NCBI GenBank assembly: GCA_902775285.1
Contig: CACYLI010000004.1
Location: 1 to 64,000 of the forward strand
Length of the DNA: 64,000 bases
Direction: 5' to 3'
DNA from: an uncultured Erysipelotrichaceae bacterium
Lineage (GTDB): Bacteria; Bacillota_I; Bacilli_A; RF39; UBA660
The notes beneath the pieces were generated by a model that was not told where the DNA came from, ran no database searches, and saw only the letters and a list, made by a program, of their open reading frames with translations. Both the position numbers and the translations under genes were made by a program. Shown piece by piece: positions 25,882 through 33,748 of the stretch. Position 1 is the stretch's first letter; each line of letters starts with the position of its first letter.

Positions 25882-26622
25882 ATGAAAATAGTTTTTAAAA
25901 AGCCAAATTTAGTTGAAGAATATTTAAAGTCTCTTATTGAATCTTATGATACTAAAAAAATTGATGTATCTAGTATAATGAGTAGAATTAATGATTATTT
26001 TAAAGTGGCTGATAGTTTTGATGTTTTATTAAATCATAGTGATAGTATGCCTAATTCTATGTATTATTTAATATTAAGTGATATATGTAGTATTACTTTA
26101 GAAAAAGATGATTATTTAAAAATAATATCAGATGTTAATGATAAAAAGTATAATAAAGTAATGACTATTAAAACTACAATGAAAGAAAATAAGAAAACTA
26201 GTTCTAGAGTTACATATGAATCATTTGTAAGTGATGATGCTGGTATTTTAAAAAATCAAATATTAAACAAAAAAGAATTAAAAGAAAGTATTGATAATAA
26301 AAGTATTGTATTAATTTATGAGAGACACGAAAGAAAAGATTTTGGTAAACATGAATTTACTGAAAAGAAAGAAGATTTTAAATTAACTAATTATAAAGAT
26401 TTTATAGATAAAAACAATTATTTAATTCTATATACATCAAAATATATAAGAGAAAATATAAGTAAAGAAAGATTAAAAAATGAACTTAGTATTTATTTGA
26501 GTTTTTTAAAAGAAGAAATAAATCATATAATAAATTATAGTACTATACTTAATAATTCGGTTATTATTTCTAAAAGAGTTGAAGAAGAAATAAATAACAA
26601 AGAATACTTAAAAAGATTATAA
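25882..26622 (+). CDS. Hypothetical protein
   Basis: 246 aa from ATG 25882, preceded by GTGGGTG. The open frame extends upstream to a TTG inside the -10 box, which cannot be the start. The product is soluble, mixed helix and strand, Lys and Glu rich (VLIYERHERKDFGKHEF; KNNYLILYTSKYI). No signal peptide, membrane segment or known catalytic motif. Ends in a terminator hairpin that includes its stop codon. Confidence 0.72.
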   Translation: MKIVFKKPNLVEEYLKSLIESYDTKKIDVSSIMSRINDYFKVADSFDVLLNHSDSMPNSMYYLILSDICSITLEKDDYLKIISDVNDKKYNKVMTIKTTMKENKKTSSRVTYESFVSDDAGILKNQILNKKELKESIDNKSIVLIYERHERKDFGKHEFTEKKEDFKLTNYKDFIDKNNYLILYTSKYIRENISKERLKNELSIYLSFLKEEINHIINYSTILNNSVIISKRVEEEINNKEYLKRL

Positions 26623-26636
26623 AAATAATCTTTTTT
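26612..26636 (+). terminator. Terminator of the 25882 gene
   Basis: AAAGATTAT (26612-26620) / ATAATCTTT (26625-26633), loop AAAA, T-run. Overlaps the stop codon. Confidence 0.8.
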
Positions 26637-26641
26637 AATTG

Positions 26642-26650
26642 TGTTATAAT
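26642..26650 (+). promoter_or_regulatory. Extended -10 promoter of uvrC
   Basis: TGT-TATAAT (26642-26650), six bases after the terminator T-run. No recognisable -35. Confidence 0.65.
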
Positions 26651-26670
26651 ATTAATGAAAGGAGGATATT

Positions 26671-28428
26671 ATGTTTAAAAAAGAATTAATGGAAGTTCCA
26701 AGAAAACCTGGTTGTTATCAAATGTATAATAGTAATGGTGTAATTATATATGTTGGTAAAGCAAAAATATTACAAAATAGACTTAGAAGTTATTTTACTG
26801 GAAGAGTAACTGGTAAAACTAAAAAAATGGTTAGTGAAGTAGATCATTTTGAATATATTGTAACAGATACAGAAACTGAAGCTTTTGTTTTAGAATTAAA
26901 TTTAATTAAAAAGTATGATCCAAAATATAATATTCTATTAAGAGATGATAAAAGTTATCCTTATATAGAATTAACACGTGAAAAATATCCTCGCTTATTA
27001 GTTAAAAGAGAAATAAATGCTAATAAGAAAAAAGGTCATTTATTTGGGCCATATCCAAATCAATATGCTGCTAGAAGACTTGTTAATTTAATAAATAGAT
27101 TATATCCTTTAAAAAAATGTGATGTTATGCCTAAAAAGGTATGTTTATATTATCATATAGGTGAATGCGCTGGATATTGTGAACATAAAGATATAGATAT
27201 AACTCCTATGAAAAATGAAATATTATCTATATTAAATGGTAATGATAAATTATTAATAGATAAAATAAATGAAAAAATTAAAATTAACTCTGATAATTTA
27301 AATTTTGAAGTATGTAAAACTCTTGTAGATGAATTAAACTATATAAAACTATTATTTAATAATCAACATGTTGAAATAAGTGATAGTAAAGATAGAGATA
27401 TATTTAATTTTTATTATGAAAATTCTTATGTAAGTATAGTTTGTATGTTTATTAGAGGTGGTAAATTATTAGGAATAAATACTAAAATTATTCCAGTTAT
27501 GACAGAACTTAAAGATACAATTGAATATTATATAGCATCATTTTATAGAAAAAATAATATTGTACCAAAAGAAGTAATAGTTCCAAGTATAGTTGATACA
27601 TCATTATTTAATGAAATACTAGATACTAAAGTAATAGTAGTTCATAGGGGAGATAAGAAAAAATTATTTGATATGGCATATAATAATGCTAAAACTCAAT
27701 ATGAAAAAGAAATTAAACTTATATATAATAATGAAGAATTAACTACTAATGCTAATGAACAATTAAGAATGATACTTGATTTACCTAAATTACATATTAT
27801 AGAATGTTTTGATAATTCAAATCTTTTTGGAACTTTTTCAGTTTCTGCGATGGTTTGTTTTATAGATGGTATTCCTTCTAAAAAGAATTATAGAAAATTT
27901 AAATTATCTTTTGAAAAAAATGATGATATTGCTTCTATGAAAGAAGTAATATATAGACGCTATTTTAGGATTTTAAATGATAATTTAGAAAGACCAGATT
28001 TAATTATAGTTGATGGTGGTATTAATCAAATAAATGCATGTAAAAGTATCTTAGAAAGTTTAAATTTAAAAATAAAAGTAATAGGTGTTAAGAAAGATAA
28101 TCATCATAGTCCAGAATCTATTGTTGATGGAGACACATTTAATGAAATAAAAATAGATAAAAAGAGTAATGTATTTAGATTACTTTCTAGAATTGATGAA
28201 GAGAGTCATAGATTTGTAATATCTTATCATAGAGAGATTAGAAGTAAAGGCAGTATTTCAAGTGTTCTTGATAATATTAGTGGACTAGGTGAAAAAAGAA
28301 AAAAAGCACTTATAAAGAAATATGGAAGTGTATCTAAGATGAAAGATGCAAGTATAAGTGATTTAGAAACAATTATTCCAAAAAACATTGCTATTAATTT
28401 AAAAGAGTATTTAAACAATCTAATTTGA
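26671..28428 (+). CDS. uvrC: Excinuclease ABC subunit C
   Basis: 585 aa. Makes both incisions in nucleotide excision repair with UvrA/UvrB. The GIY-YIG nuclease domain at the N-terminus (GCYQMYN, IIYVGKAK) is followed by a UVR motif region, an RNase H-like nuclease (ECFDNSNLFG; LIIVDGG) and helix-hairpin-helix repeats at the end (LDNISGLGEKRKKALIKKYG). ATG 26671 follows AAAGGAGG. Ends in TGA, confirming that UGA is a stop here. The stop codon is part of the next gene's -35 box. Confidence 0.97.
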   Translation: MFKKELMEVPRKPGCYQMYNSNGVIIYVGKAKILQNRLRSYFTGRVTGKTKKMVSEVDHFEYIVTDTETEAFVLELNLIKKYDPKYNILLRDDKSYPYIELTREKYPRLLVKREINANKKKGHLFGPYPNQYAARRLVNLINRLYPLKKCDVMPKKVCLYYHIGECAGYCEHKDIDITPMKNEILSILNGNDKLLIDKINEKIKINSDNLNFEVCKTLVDELNYIKLLFNNQHVEISDSKDRDIFNFYYENSYVSIVCMFIRGGKLLGINTKIIPVMTELKDTIEYYIASFYRKNNIVPKEVIVPSIVDTSLFNEILDTKVIVVHRGDKKKLFDMAYNNAKTQYEKEIKLIYNNEELTTNANEQLRMILDLPKLHIIECFDNSNLFGTFSVSAMVCFIDGIPSKKNYRKFKLSFEKNDDIASMKEVIYRRYFRILNDNLERPDLIIVDGGINQINACKSILESLNLKIKVIGVKKDNHHSPESIVDGDTFNEIKIDKKSNVFRLLSRIDEESHRFVISYHREIRSKGSISSVLDNISGLGEKRKKALIKKYGSVSKMKDASISDLETIIPKNIAINLKEYLNNLI

Positions 28429-28445
28429 CAAAATACTCTTTTTTT
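28403..28445 (+). terminator. uvrC terminator with a large loop
   Basis: AAGAGTATTT (28403-28412) / AAATACTCTT (28431-28440), an 18-base loop that holds the stop codon and the next -35 box, then T-run. Confidence 0.75.
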
Positions 28446-28453
28446 GTTATAAT
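28425..28453 (+). promoter_or_regulatory. Promoter embedded in the uvrC terminator
   Basis: Perfect -35 TTGACA (28425-28430) in the terminator loop, overlapping the uvrC TGA. The 17-base spacer is the right arm and T-run, and the -10 is TATAAT (28448-28453). Confidence 0.8.
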
Positions 28454-28480
28454 ATGCTCGTTTTATTAGGGGGAATTTAT

Positions 28481-29086
28481 ATGTTTTTAAAATTATGTAG
28501 TTTTATGTTTTTTGCATCAACTAGTATGCATGTTATTAAAGATCTAGCTATTGATAATAAAATTGAAAGAATGGGATATAAAATATTAAATGATAATAGA
28601 AGTTTTGCTGAAAAATATATTTCATTTTTAAAAGATTATGCTTATTTATTAGTACCTTTTGTAAATATTGTATCTTCTTTTAAAAAATTTGTAACTAAAG
28701 AAAATGATTATGCTTCCAAAAGAATTCAAACATTACAAGATAGAGAAAGAATAGTAGAGAAAAAAGAGAAAAAAGTAGAGGTTAATAAAGATGAAAGTGT
28801 TAATGAAGCAATAGAAGAAAAACCAATTAATAAAGAAGAAAAAGTAATATCACTTTCTTTAACTGAACAAAAAGCATATTATAAAGAAAAAGATAGAATA
28901 CTTAGAAATGAACTTGCTATTCTAAAAGAACAAAATGCAAGTATTTCTGAACAAAATGCAATTATTAGACAAATAAAAGAAGTAGATGAAAAGTATTATA
29001 GCGTTAAGAGAAAAATAGATTTAGAAAGACTTAAAGAAGAAAGAAATAATATTATTTCTTCTAGAGCAATGTCATTAAAAAAATAA
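28481..29086 (+). CDS. Hypothetical coiled-coil protein with hydrophobic N-terminus
   Basis: 201 aa from ATG 28481 after AGGGGG; the longer open frame begins at the -10 box. An N-terminal hydrophobic stretch (MFLKLCSFMFFASTSMHV) and a second one (YLLVPFVNIVSSF) precede a long charged helical region (ERIVEKKEKKVEVNKDE; ILKEQNASISEQNAIIRQI) likely to form a coiled coil. No family recognised. Membrane-associated scaffolding is a guess. Confidence 0.72.
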   Translation: MFLKLCSFMFFASTSMHVIKDLAIDNKIERMGYKILNDNRSFAEKYISFLKDYAYLLVPFVNIVSSFKKFVTKENDYASKRIQTLQDRERIVEKKEKKVEVNKDESVNEAIEEKPINKEEKVISLSLTEQKAYYKEKDRILRNELAILKEQNASISEQNAIIRQIKEVDEKYYSVKRKIDLERLKEERNNIISSRAMSLKK

Positions 29087-29108
29087 GTGTGATTTTCACA
29101 CTTTTTTT
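29085..29108 (+). terminator. Terminator of the 28481 gene
   Basis: AAGTGTGA (29085-29092) / TCACACTT (29096-29103), loop TTT, T-run. Overlaps the stop. Confidence 0.85.
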
Positions 29109-29113
29109 GTTGT

Positions 29114-29142
29114 TTGATTTTTATATTTAATTATTGTAAAAT
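29114..29142 (+). promoter_or_regulatory. Promoter of the 29166-30151 gene pair
   Basis: -35 TTGATT (29114-29119), 17-base spacer, -10 TAAAAT (29137-29142). Confidence 0.65.
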
Positions 29143-29165
29143 TAAAATATAAGGAGAAACATAAA

Positions 29166-29924
29166 ATGGAACAATTAAATAATGAAGCTCGTGATTATAT
29201 TTATAATATAGTAAATGGAATTAGTGAAATATTTGATAATGAAAACATTTCTCAAATAGTTGACTATATTTATATAACACTTAGAGATGAAAGAATGTAT
29301 ACTGATAGTAAAATTAAAAAGGGTATGGCTGATAAAGACATATATAAATATTTAACAGAAAATCGTTTTAAATTAAAATTTAAAGAACATTTTCGCGCAT
29401 CTTTAAGTAATGTACTTAAATACGTAAATGTTTTTATAAATGAAGAATTAGACTTAGCTAAAAAAGATACTGGTAGTTTATATAATAGATTTAATTCAAA
29501 CACAGATTATAAAAGACAAGTATCTTATGAAATAACATTTAAGCTACTTCAAAATGGAATGAGCCTTGATGAAATAGAAAAGACAAATCTATATGGTTTT
29601 GTTTCTAATTATATATCTCTTGAAAGGATGAAAGAAAATAGTTCTTCTAAAAAAATACAAAGTAAAAGTGAATATGAGACTAGAATGTATCATGTACCAG
29701 ATGCTGAAATTGTAAAAAGATTTGCTATTACTGGAGCTGTTATTTTTGGAATACTTACAGTAAATTCATTAGTAAATACTATTGATGATAAATATCACGA
29801 AAAATTTGATAGTAAAACAAAATATGAACAAAGTGTAGGTTCAATCCCAAGTCAAAAAGAATTAGTAGATAATGTGCTAAATAATTATAATAATATAACA
29901 CATGATTCAATGAAAAGAGGTTAG
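29166..29924 (+). CDS. Hypothetical protein with one C-terminal membrane segment
   Basis: 252 aa; ATG 29166 follows AAGGAGAAAC. The first 190 residues look soluble and helical (EIFDNENISQIVDYIYITLR; ITFKLLQNGMSLDEIEKTNL). A single membrane segment (FAITGAVIFGILTVNSLV) then leaves about 45 residues on the other side. No known motif. The DUF1292 gene starts 2 bases after its stop, so the two share a transcript. Confidence 0.72.
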   Translation: MEQLNNEARDYIYNIVNGISEIFDNENISQIVDYIYITLRDERMYTDSKIKKGMADKDIYKYLTENRFKLKFKEHFRASLSNVLKYVNVFINEELDLAKKDTGSLYNRFNSNTDYKRQVSYEITFKLLQNGMSLDEIEKTNLYGFVSNYISLERMKENSSSKKIQSKSEYETRMYHVPDAEIVKRFAITGAVIFGILTVNSLVNTIDDKYHEKFDSKTKYEQSVGSIPSQKELVDNVLNNYNNITHDSMKRG

Positions 29925-29926
29925 TT

Positions 29927-30151
29927 ATGTTAGATGAAGTATGTTATCCATTAGAAGATGGTTTAGAATATGTTTTAGTAGATAAAGTAGATTATAAAAA
30001 AGAAGAATACTTAATATTATCTCAAAAAGATAATTTAAAAAATATTGTTGTTAGAAAAGTAGAAGATAATAAATTAACTACTATTGATGAAGAAGATTTT
30101 ATAAATGTTTTAGGGTGTTTCGTGAATAAAAATAAGGACTTATTTGAATAA
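29927..30151 (+). CDS. DUF1292-like small protein
   Basis: 74 aa. The acidic beta-rich pattern (LEYVLVDKVDYKKEEYLILS; DEEDFINVLGCF) resembles DUF1292 (YrzB family) proteins, which are small, widespread in Firmicutes and of unknown function. A clearer member of the family is at 45761. ATG follows AAAGAGG. The gene's 3' end forms part of the terminator hairpin. Confidence 0.65.
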   Translation: MLDEVCYPLEDGLEYVLVDKVDYKKEEYLILSQKDNLKNIVVRKVEDNKLTTIDEEDFINVLGCFVNKNKDLFE

Positions 30152-30159
30152 GTTCTTTT
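30134..30159 (+). terminator. Terminator of the 29166-30151 pair
   Basis: AAGGACTTAT (30134-30143) / ATAAGTTCTT (30148-30157) with one G-T pair and a short T-rich tail. Overlaps the end of the coding region. Confidence 0.65.
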
Positions 30160-30178
30160 CTAATAAAAAAAAATGGTT

Positions 30179-30184
30179 TATAAT
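30179..30184 (+). promoter_or_regulatory. Putative -10 box of the dnaB-dnaI operon
   Basis: TATAAT (30179-30184), 18 bases before the dnaB ATG. No clear -35. Confidence 0.5.
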
Positions 30185-30201
30185 TAAATTGGTGTGGTAA
30201 T

Positions 30202-31479
30202 ATGAACAAAATATCTTTATATCCTGCTGATATTTATCAAGTAATAGATAAAAGTCTACTTTCTGAATCAGATAGACTTGTTTTAAATATGCTATATATG
30301 CCTATTATAGGAAATACTGCAGTATCTTTATATTTAAAATTACAAACTGAAACTAGAAATATATATGTTTCTAGTGAACTTTCACATCATCATTTAATGA
30401 CAAGTATGGGTTTAACTCTTGATAATTTAAAAGAAGCAAGACTTAAATTAGAAGGAATAGGTTTACTTAAAACATATTATCATAAAGGAGATATAAATTC
30501 TTATGTATATGAATTATATACTCCAGTATCAGCTAGTGAATTCTTTTCACATCCAATTTTTAATGTTGTATTATATAATAATGTAGGTAAAGTAGAATAT
30601 AATAGACTTCATGATTATTTTAAAGTACCAAGTATATCTTTAAAAGATTATGAAGAAATAACTATACCATTTGATTTAGCTTTTAAAAGTAGAAATTATA
30701 CTGATATAGAATTATCACAAGGAGATATTATATCTAAAAATAAATTATTACTTAAATATGAACTAGATTATGATTTTGATTTAATTATTTCTTCATTACC
30801 GAAAGAGATGTTTAATGAAAAATGTTTGAATAAATCAACTCGTGATTTAATTATCAATTTAGCTTTTTTATATGATATAGATCCAATAGAAATGGCTGAT
30901 TTAATTAGAGCATCTTTAAATGAAAAAGGTAATATTGATAAAGAAGAATTAAGGAAGAATACACGTAAATATTATCAATTTAATAATGACAATAGACTTC
31001 CAAGTCTATTATTTAAAAGTCAACCTGAATATTTAAGAACAGCAACTGGAGATAATTCTAAAAGAGGTAAAATTATTAAAGTATTTGAAACACATTCACC
31101 ACTAGACTTCTTAAAAGCAAAATATAAAGGAGTAAAACCAACTGATAGAGATATTAAGATACTTGAAAGTTTAGTTATGGATTTAAAATTAAATCCTGCA
31201 GTAGTAAATGTTTTAATTGATTATACTTTAAAAACTAATAATAATAAATTAGTTAAAAATTATATTGAAACAATAGCTGGTCAATGGAAAAGAAGTGGAA
31301 TAGAAACAGCTAGTGAAGCAATGGATTTAGCAGAAAAAGAGCATAAAAAGAAATATAAGAGTGTTTCAAAACCTAAAAATAAAGTAATACCATCATGGTT
31401 TAATGAAAAAATAGAATCATCTAGTGATGAAACGGTAGATAGTGAATTTATGAATTTTATAGAGGAGTTTAGAAAATGA
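30202..31479 (+). CDS. dnaB: Replication initiation and membrane attachment protein DnaB (Firmicutes type)
   Basis: 425 aa. Its N-terminus (ISLYPADIYQVIDKSLLSES) and PIIGNTAVSLYLKL are typical of DnaB/DnaD-family helicase-loading proteins. Near the C-terminus, LNPAVVNVLIDYTLKTNNNK with KNYIETIAGQWKRSGI is the DnaD-like DDBH2 signature. It recruits DnaI and the replicative helicase to the origin. This is not the E. coli DnaB helicase. ATGA overlap with dnaI at 31476-31479 couples the two. Confidence 0.93.
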   Translation: MNKISLYPADIYQVIDKSLLSESDRLVLNMLYMPIIGNTAVSLYLKLQTETRNIYVSSELSHHHLMTSMGLTLDNLKEARLKLEGIGLLKTYYHKGDINSYVYELYTPVSASEFFSHPIFNVVLYNNVGKVEYNRLHDYFKVPSISLKDYEEITIPFDLAFKSRNYTDIELSQGDIISKNKLLLKYELDYDFDLIISSLPKEMFNEKCLNKSTRDLIINLAFLYDIDPIEMADLIRASLNEKGNIDKEELRKNTRKYYQFNNDNRLPSLLFKSQPEYLRTATGDNSKRGKIIKVFETHSPLDFLKAKYKGVKPTDRDIKILESLVMDLKLNPAVVNVLIDYTLKTNNNKLVKNYIETIAGQWKRSGIETASEAMDLAEKEHKKKYKSVSKPKNKVIPSWFNEKIESSSDETVDSEFMNFIEEFRK

Positions 31480-32378
31480 TTAAAAGTAGTAGTATAGTTA
31501 ATAAAAGTAAAAAAAGTATTGAAGATGAACTTAGAAGAGAATTTGTTCTATCATATTCAGATGAAACTTTTAAAAAACTTTGTAATAGACTAAAATTAAA
31601 AGAAGATATTTTAATGAAATATACTACTAAATTAGAAGTAACAACATGTGAACTAAAAAACTGCTCTAAATGTAAAAGTATAGATAAATGTAAAAATGAA
31701 ATAGAAGGCCATGTATATTATCCAATTGTAAGAAATAATCAACTAGAGTTTACTTATAAACCATGTAAATACTATAAAGAAACTAAAAGTAAAAATAATA
31801 CTATCTTTTTTGAAACCCCACTTATATTAAAAAATGCTTCTTTAAGTGATTTAATTATAGAAAAAGAAAGAAATAGTATTTTAAAATATATAAAAGATTT
31901 TTTAAAAAAGAAAGTAAATAATGAAGAATGTAAAGGATTATATTTGAGTGGATCATTTGGAAGTGGTAAATCTTATATATTAAGTGCATTACTTAATGAA
32001 TTATCAAACAAAGGATTTAAAACAGTTAATGTATATTATCCATCATTATTAAAAAAACTAAAATCTTCATTTAATGATTTTTCATATAATGATGTTTTAG
32101 ATGAAATTATGGAATGTGATATTTTATTAATTGATGATATTGGTGCTGAAAATAATTCTTCTTGGGCAAGAGATGAAGTATTAGGCACAATTCTTCAATA
32201 TAGAATGGATAATAATTTAACTACATTTTTCACTTCTAATTTTACAATTGAAGAACTAGAAAGTGTATTATCTGAAACATCAAAAGATTCAGATATTATA
32301 AAAGCAAGAAGAATAATAGAAAGAATAAAATATTTAACAGTTGAAGATAAATTAATAAGTAAAAATAAGAGAGTTTAG
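31476..32378 (+). CDS. dnaI: Helicase loader DnaI
   Basis: 300 aa. An N-terminal cysteine cluster (CELKNCSKCKSIDKC) makes up the zinc-binding regulatory domain. The AAA+ domain has GSFGSGKS (about 159-166, Walker A), ILLIDDIGAE (Walker B) and TSNFTIEEL (sensor 1 region). It loads the replicative helicase with DnaB and DnaD. The start overlaps dnaB by four bases. Confidence 0.95.
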   Translation: MIKSSSIVNKSKKSIEDELRREFVLSYSDETFKKLCNRLKLKEDILMKYTTKLEVTTCELKNCSKCKSIDKCKNEIEGHVYYPIVRNNQLEFTYKPCKYYKETKSKNNTIFFETPLILKNASLSDLIIEKERNSILKYIKDFLKKKVNNEECKGLYLSGSFGSGKSYILSALLNELSNKGFKTVNVYYPSLLKKLKSSFNDFSYNDVLDEIMECDILLIDDIGAENNSSWARDEVLGTILQYRMDNNLTTFFTSNFTIEELESVLSETSKDSDIIKARRIIERIKYLTVEDKLISKNKRV

Positions 32379-32407
32379 TTTTTAGTCTTTAAACTTATAA
32401 TTAAATT

Positions 32408-32416
32408 TGTTATAAT
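32408..32416 (+). promoter_or_regulatory. Extended -10 promoter of the 32436 gene
   Basis: TGT-TATAAT (32408-32416) with weak TTTAAA at 32388-32393 (spacer 17). No strong terminator is seen between dnaI and this site. Confidence 0.6.
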
Positions 32417-32435
32417 ATTTTTTAAGGTGTAGAGT

Positions 32436-33029
32436 ATGAAGTATATAAAAAATTTAATTTTATTGTTTATTTTATTTATTCCAGTATTTGTTAATGGATT
32501 AACAAGTACTGAAGCAATAAATGATACGAATAGTATAGTTGAAACATATGGAGCTAATGAAGTAGAAAGATCAAGCAATTCAAATTTAAAATCTTTAAGT
32601 ATTTTAGGTTATGAAATAGATTTCTCATCTGATAAACATAAATATGAAATATTAGTGTCTGATAAAGTTAATTCTATTACTGTAAATTATGAAGTTGAGG
32701 ATGCAAATGCAACTGTAGAATTAATTGGTGCTAATAATTTAAAAGAAAATAATGATGAAGTAACTCTAATTGTAACTGCTCAAGATTTATCTAAAAGTGA
32801 ATATACTATTTTTGTTAATAGAAAAAATGAAGAAGAAAAAGTTATTGTAAAAGAAAGATTTAATATTAAAAAAATATATAAAACAGTTAAGAGTAAATTA
32901 TATGATAACAAAAGAAATAAAATAATATTATCAGTTTTATTATTATCTATTTTAGTTCTTAGTGTTTTAATTATTATTACAAATAAAATTAATAATAAAA
33001 AAATAGATACTCAATTTGATAAATTATAA
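32436..33029 (+). CDS. Secreted-domain membrane protein with a cadherin-like beta-sandwich
   Basis: 197 aa. Signal peptide (LILLFILFIPVFVNG), then an outer domain about 45-130 that fits the cadherin-like beta-sandwich family (LKSLSILGYEIDFSSDKHKY; VNYEVEDANATVELIG; SEYTIFVNR). A basic linker and a C-terminal membrane segment (IILSVLLLSILVLSVLIIIT) come next, then a short cytoplasmic tail. This is type I topology. ATG 32436 follows AAGGTGTAG. The role may be surface adhesion or protein display. It is followed after 17 bases by 33047. Confidence 0.82.
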   Translation: MKYIKNLILLFILFIPVFVNGLTSTEAINDTNSIVETYGANEVERSSNSNLKSLSILGYEIDFSSDKHKYEILVSDKVNSITVNYEVEDANATVELIGANNLKENNDEVTLIVTAQDLSKSEYTIFVNRKNEEEKVIVKERFNIKKIYKTVKSKLYDNKRNKIILSVLLLSILVLSVLIIITNKINNKKIDTQFDKL

Positions 33030-33046
33030 TTTTTTGGAGGTTTTTT

Positions 33047-33715
33047 ATGATTTATTATTTAGTGGAAGATAAATATATTAATAAATATGAAGTTGTATTT
33101 GAAAAAGATAAAATAATTAAAATAAGAGATGAAATTATTAAGAATTGTAGTTTAAAATCTAATGAAAGTCGTGAAAGTACATTAGAAAAAGAAGAGTTTA
33201 TTAGAAATAATACAAATGAGCTTAATAAAATAGAATCAATTATTATAAAAGATACTAATAGAGTTTCTTCATATAGTGATACTTCTGAAGACAAAAAAGT
33301 ATATAATTATAAATATATAAGAGTAAAGTATCCTTATTTAGTGGAACTTATTAATAGAATTTTAAATAATGATTCACAATCATTAAATGAACTATTAAAT
33401 AATTATAAAATAGAAGTTCCACAAAATTATAATGTATTAATTGACTCAATACTATCAGATATTAAACATAATAATTATACATCTTTAAATGATGGATTAA
33501 GTAAAATGGAAGAAGCTAAAAAATATATTGAATTAAAAGAATTAAATCCTAATATTGAATCTACATATTTTTATTATAATTCTTTAAAAGAAAATTTGGA
33601 TTTTCATTTAATAGATAGTTTAAGTATTGAAGATGTAATGAGATATAATGATTTCTTTGAAAATAATAAATATAAATATGATATAAAAAATGAAAGTATT
33701 TTAAGACTTAAATAG
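33047..33715 (+). CDS. Hypothetical protein
   Basis: 222 aa, ATG after TTTTGGAGG, 17 bases behind the membrane protein in the same transcript. Soluble and helical (YPYLVELINRILNNDSQSL; IDSLSIEDVMRYNDFFENNK). No family recognised, no signal peptide. The 3' end contributes to the terminator stem. Confidence 0.7.
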   Translation: MIYYLVEDKYINKYEVVFEKDKIIKIRDEIIKNCSLKSNESRESTLEKEEFIRNNTNELNKIESIIIKDTNRVSSYSDTSEDKKVYNYKYIRVKYPYLVELINRILNNDSQSLNELLNNYKIEVPQNYNVLIDSILSDIKHNNYTSLNDGLSKMEEAKKYIELKELNPNIESTYFYYNSLKENLDFHLIDSLSIEDVMRYNDFFENNKYKYDIKNESILRLK

Positions 33716-33732
33716 TTTAAATACTTTTTTTT
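33693..33732 (+). terminator. Terminator overlapping the 33047 gene end
   Basis: AAAGTATTT (33693-33701) / AAATACTTT (33719-33727) with a 17-base loop containing the stop, then T-run. Confidence 0.7.
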
Positions 33733-33733
33733 A

Positions 33734-33742
33734 TGCTATAAT
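33734..33742 (+). promoter_or_regulatory. Extended -10 promoter giving a probable leaderless transcript
   Basis: TGC-TATAAT (33734-33742). Its expected transcription start, about 7 bases on, coincides with the ATG at 33749. Confidence 0.65.
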
Positions 33743-33748
33743 ATTCTT

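Noticed and set aside
32360-32400. Terminator after dnaI
   Set aside because: Only AGTTTA/TAAACT pairing with no T-run; too weak to call.
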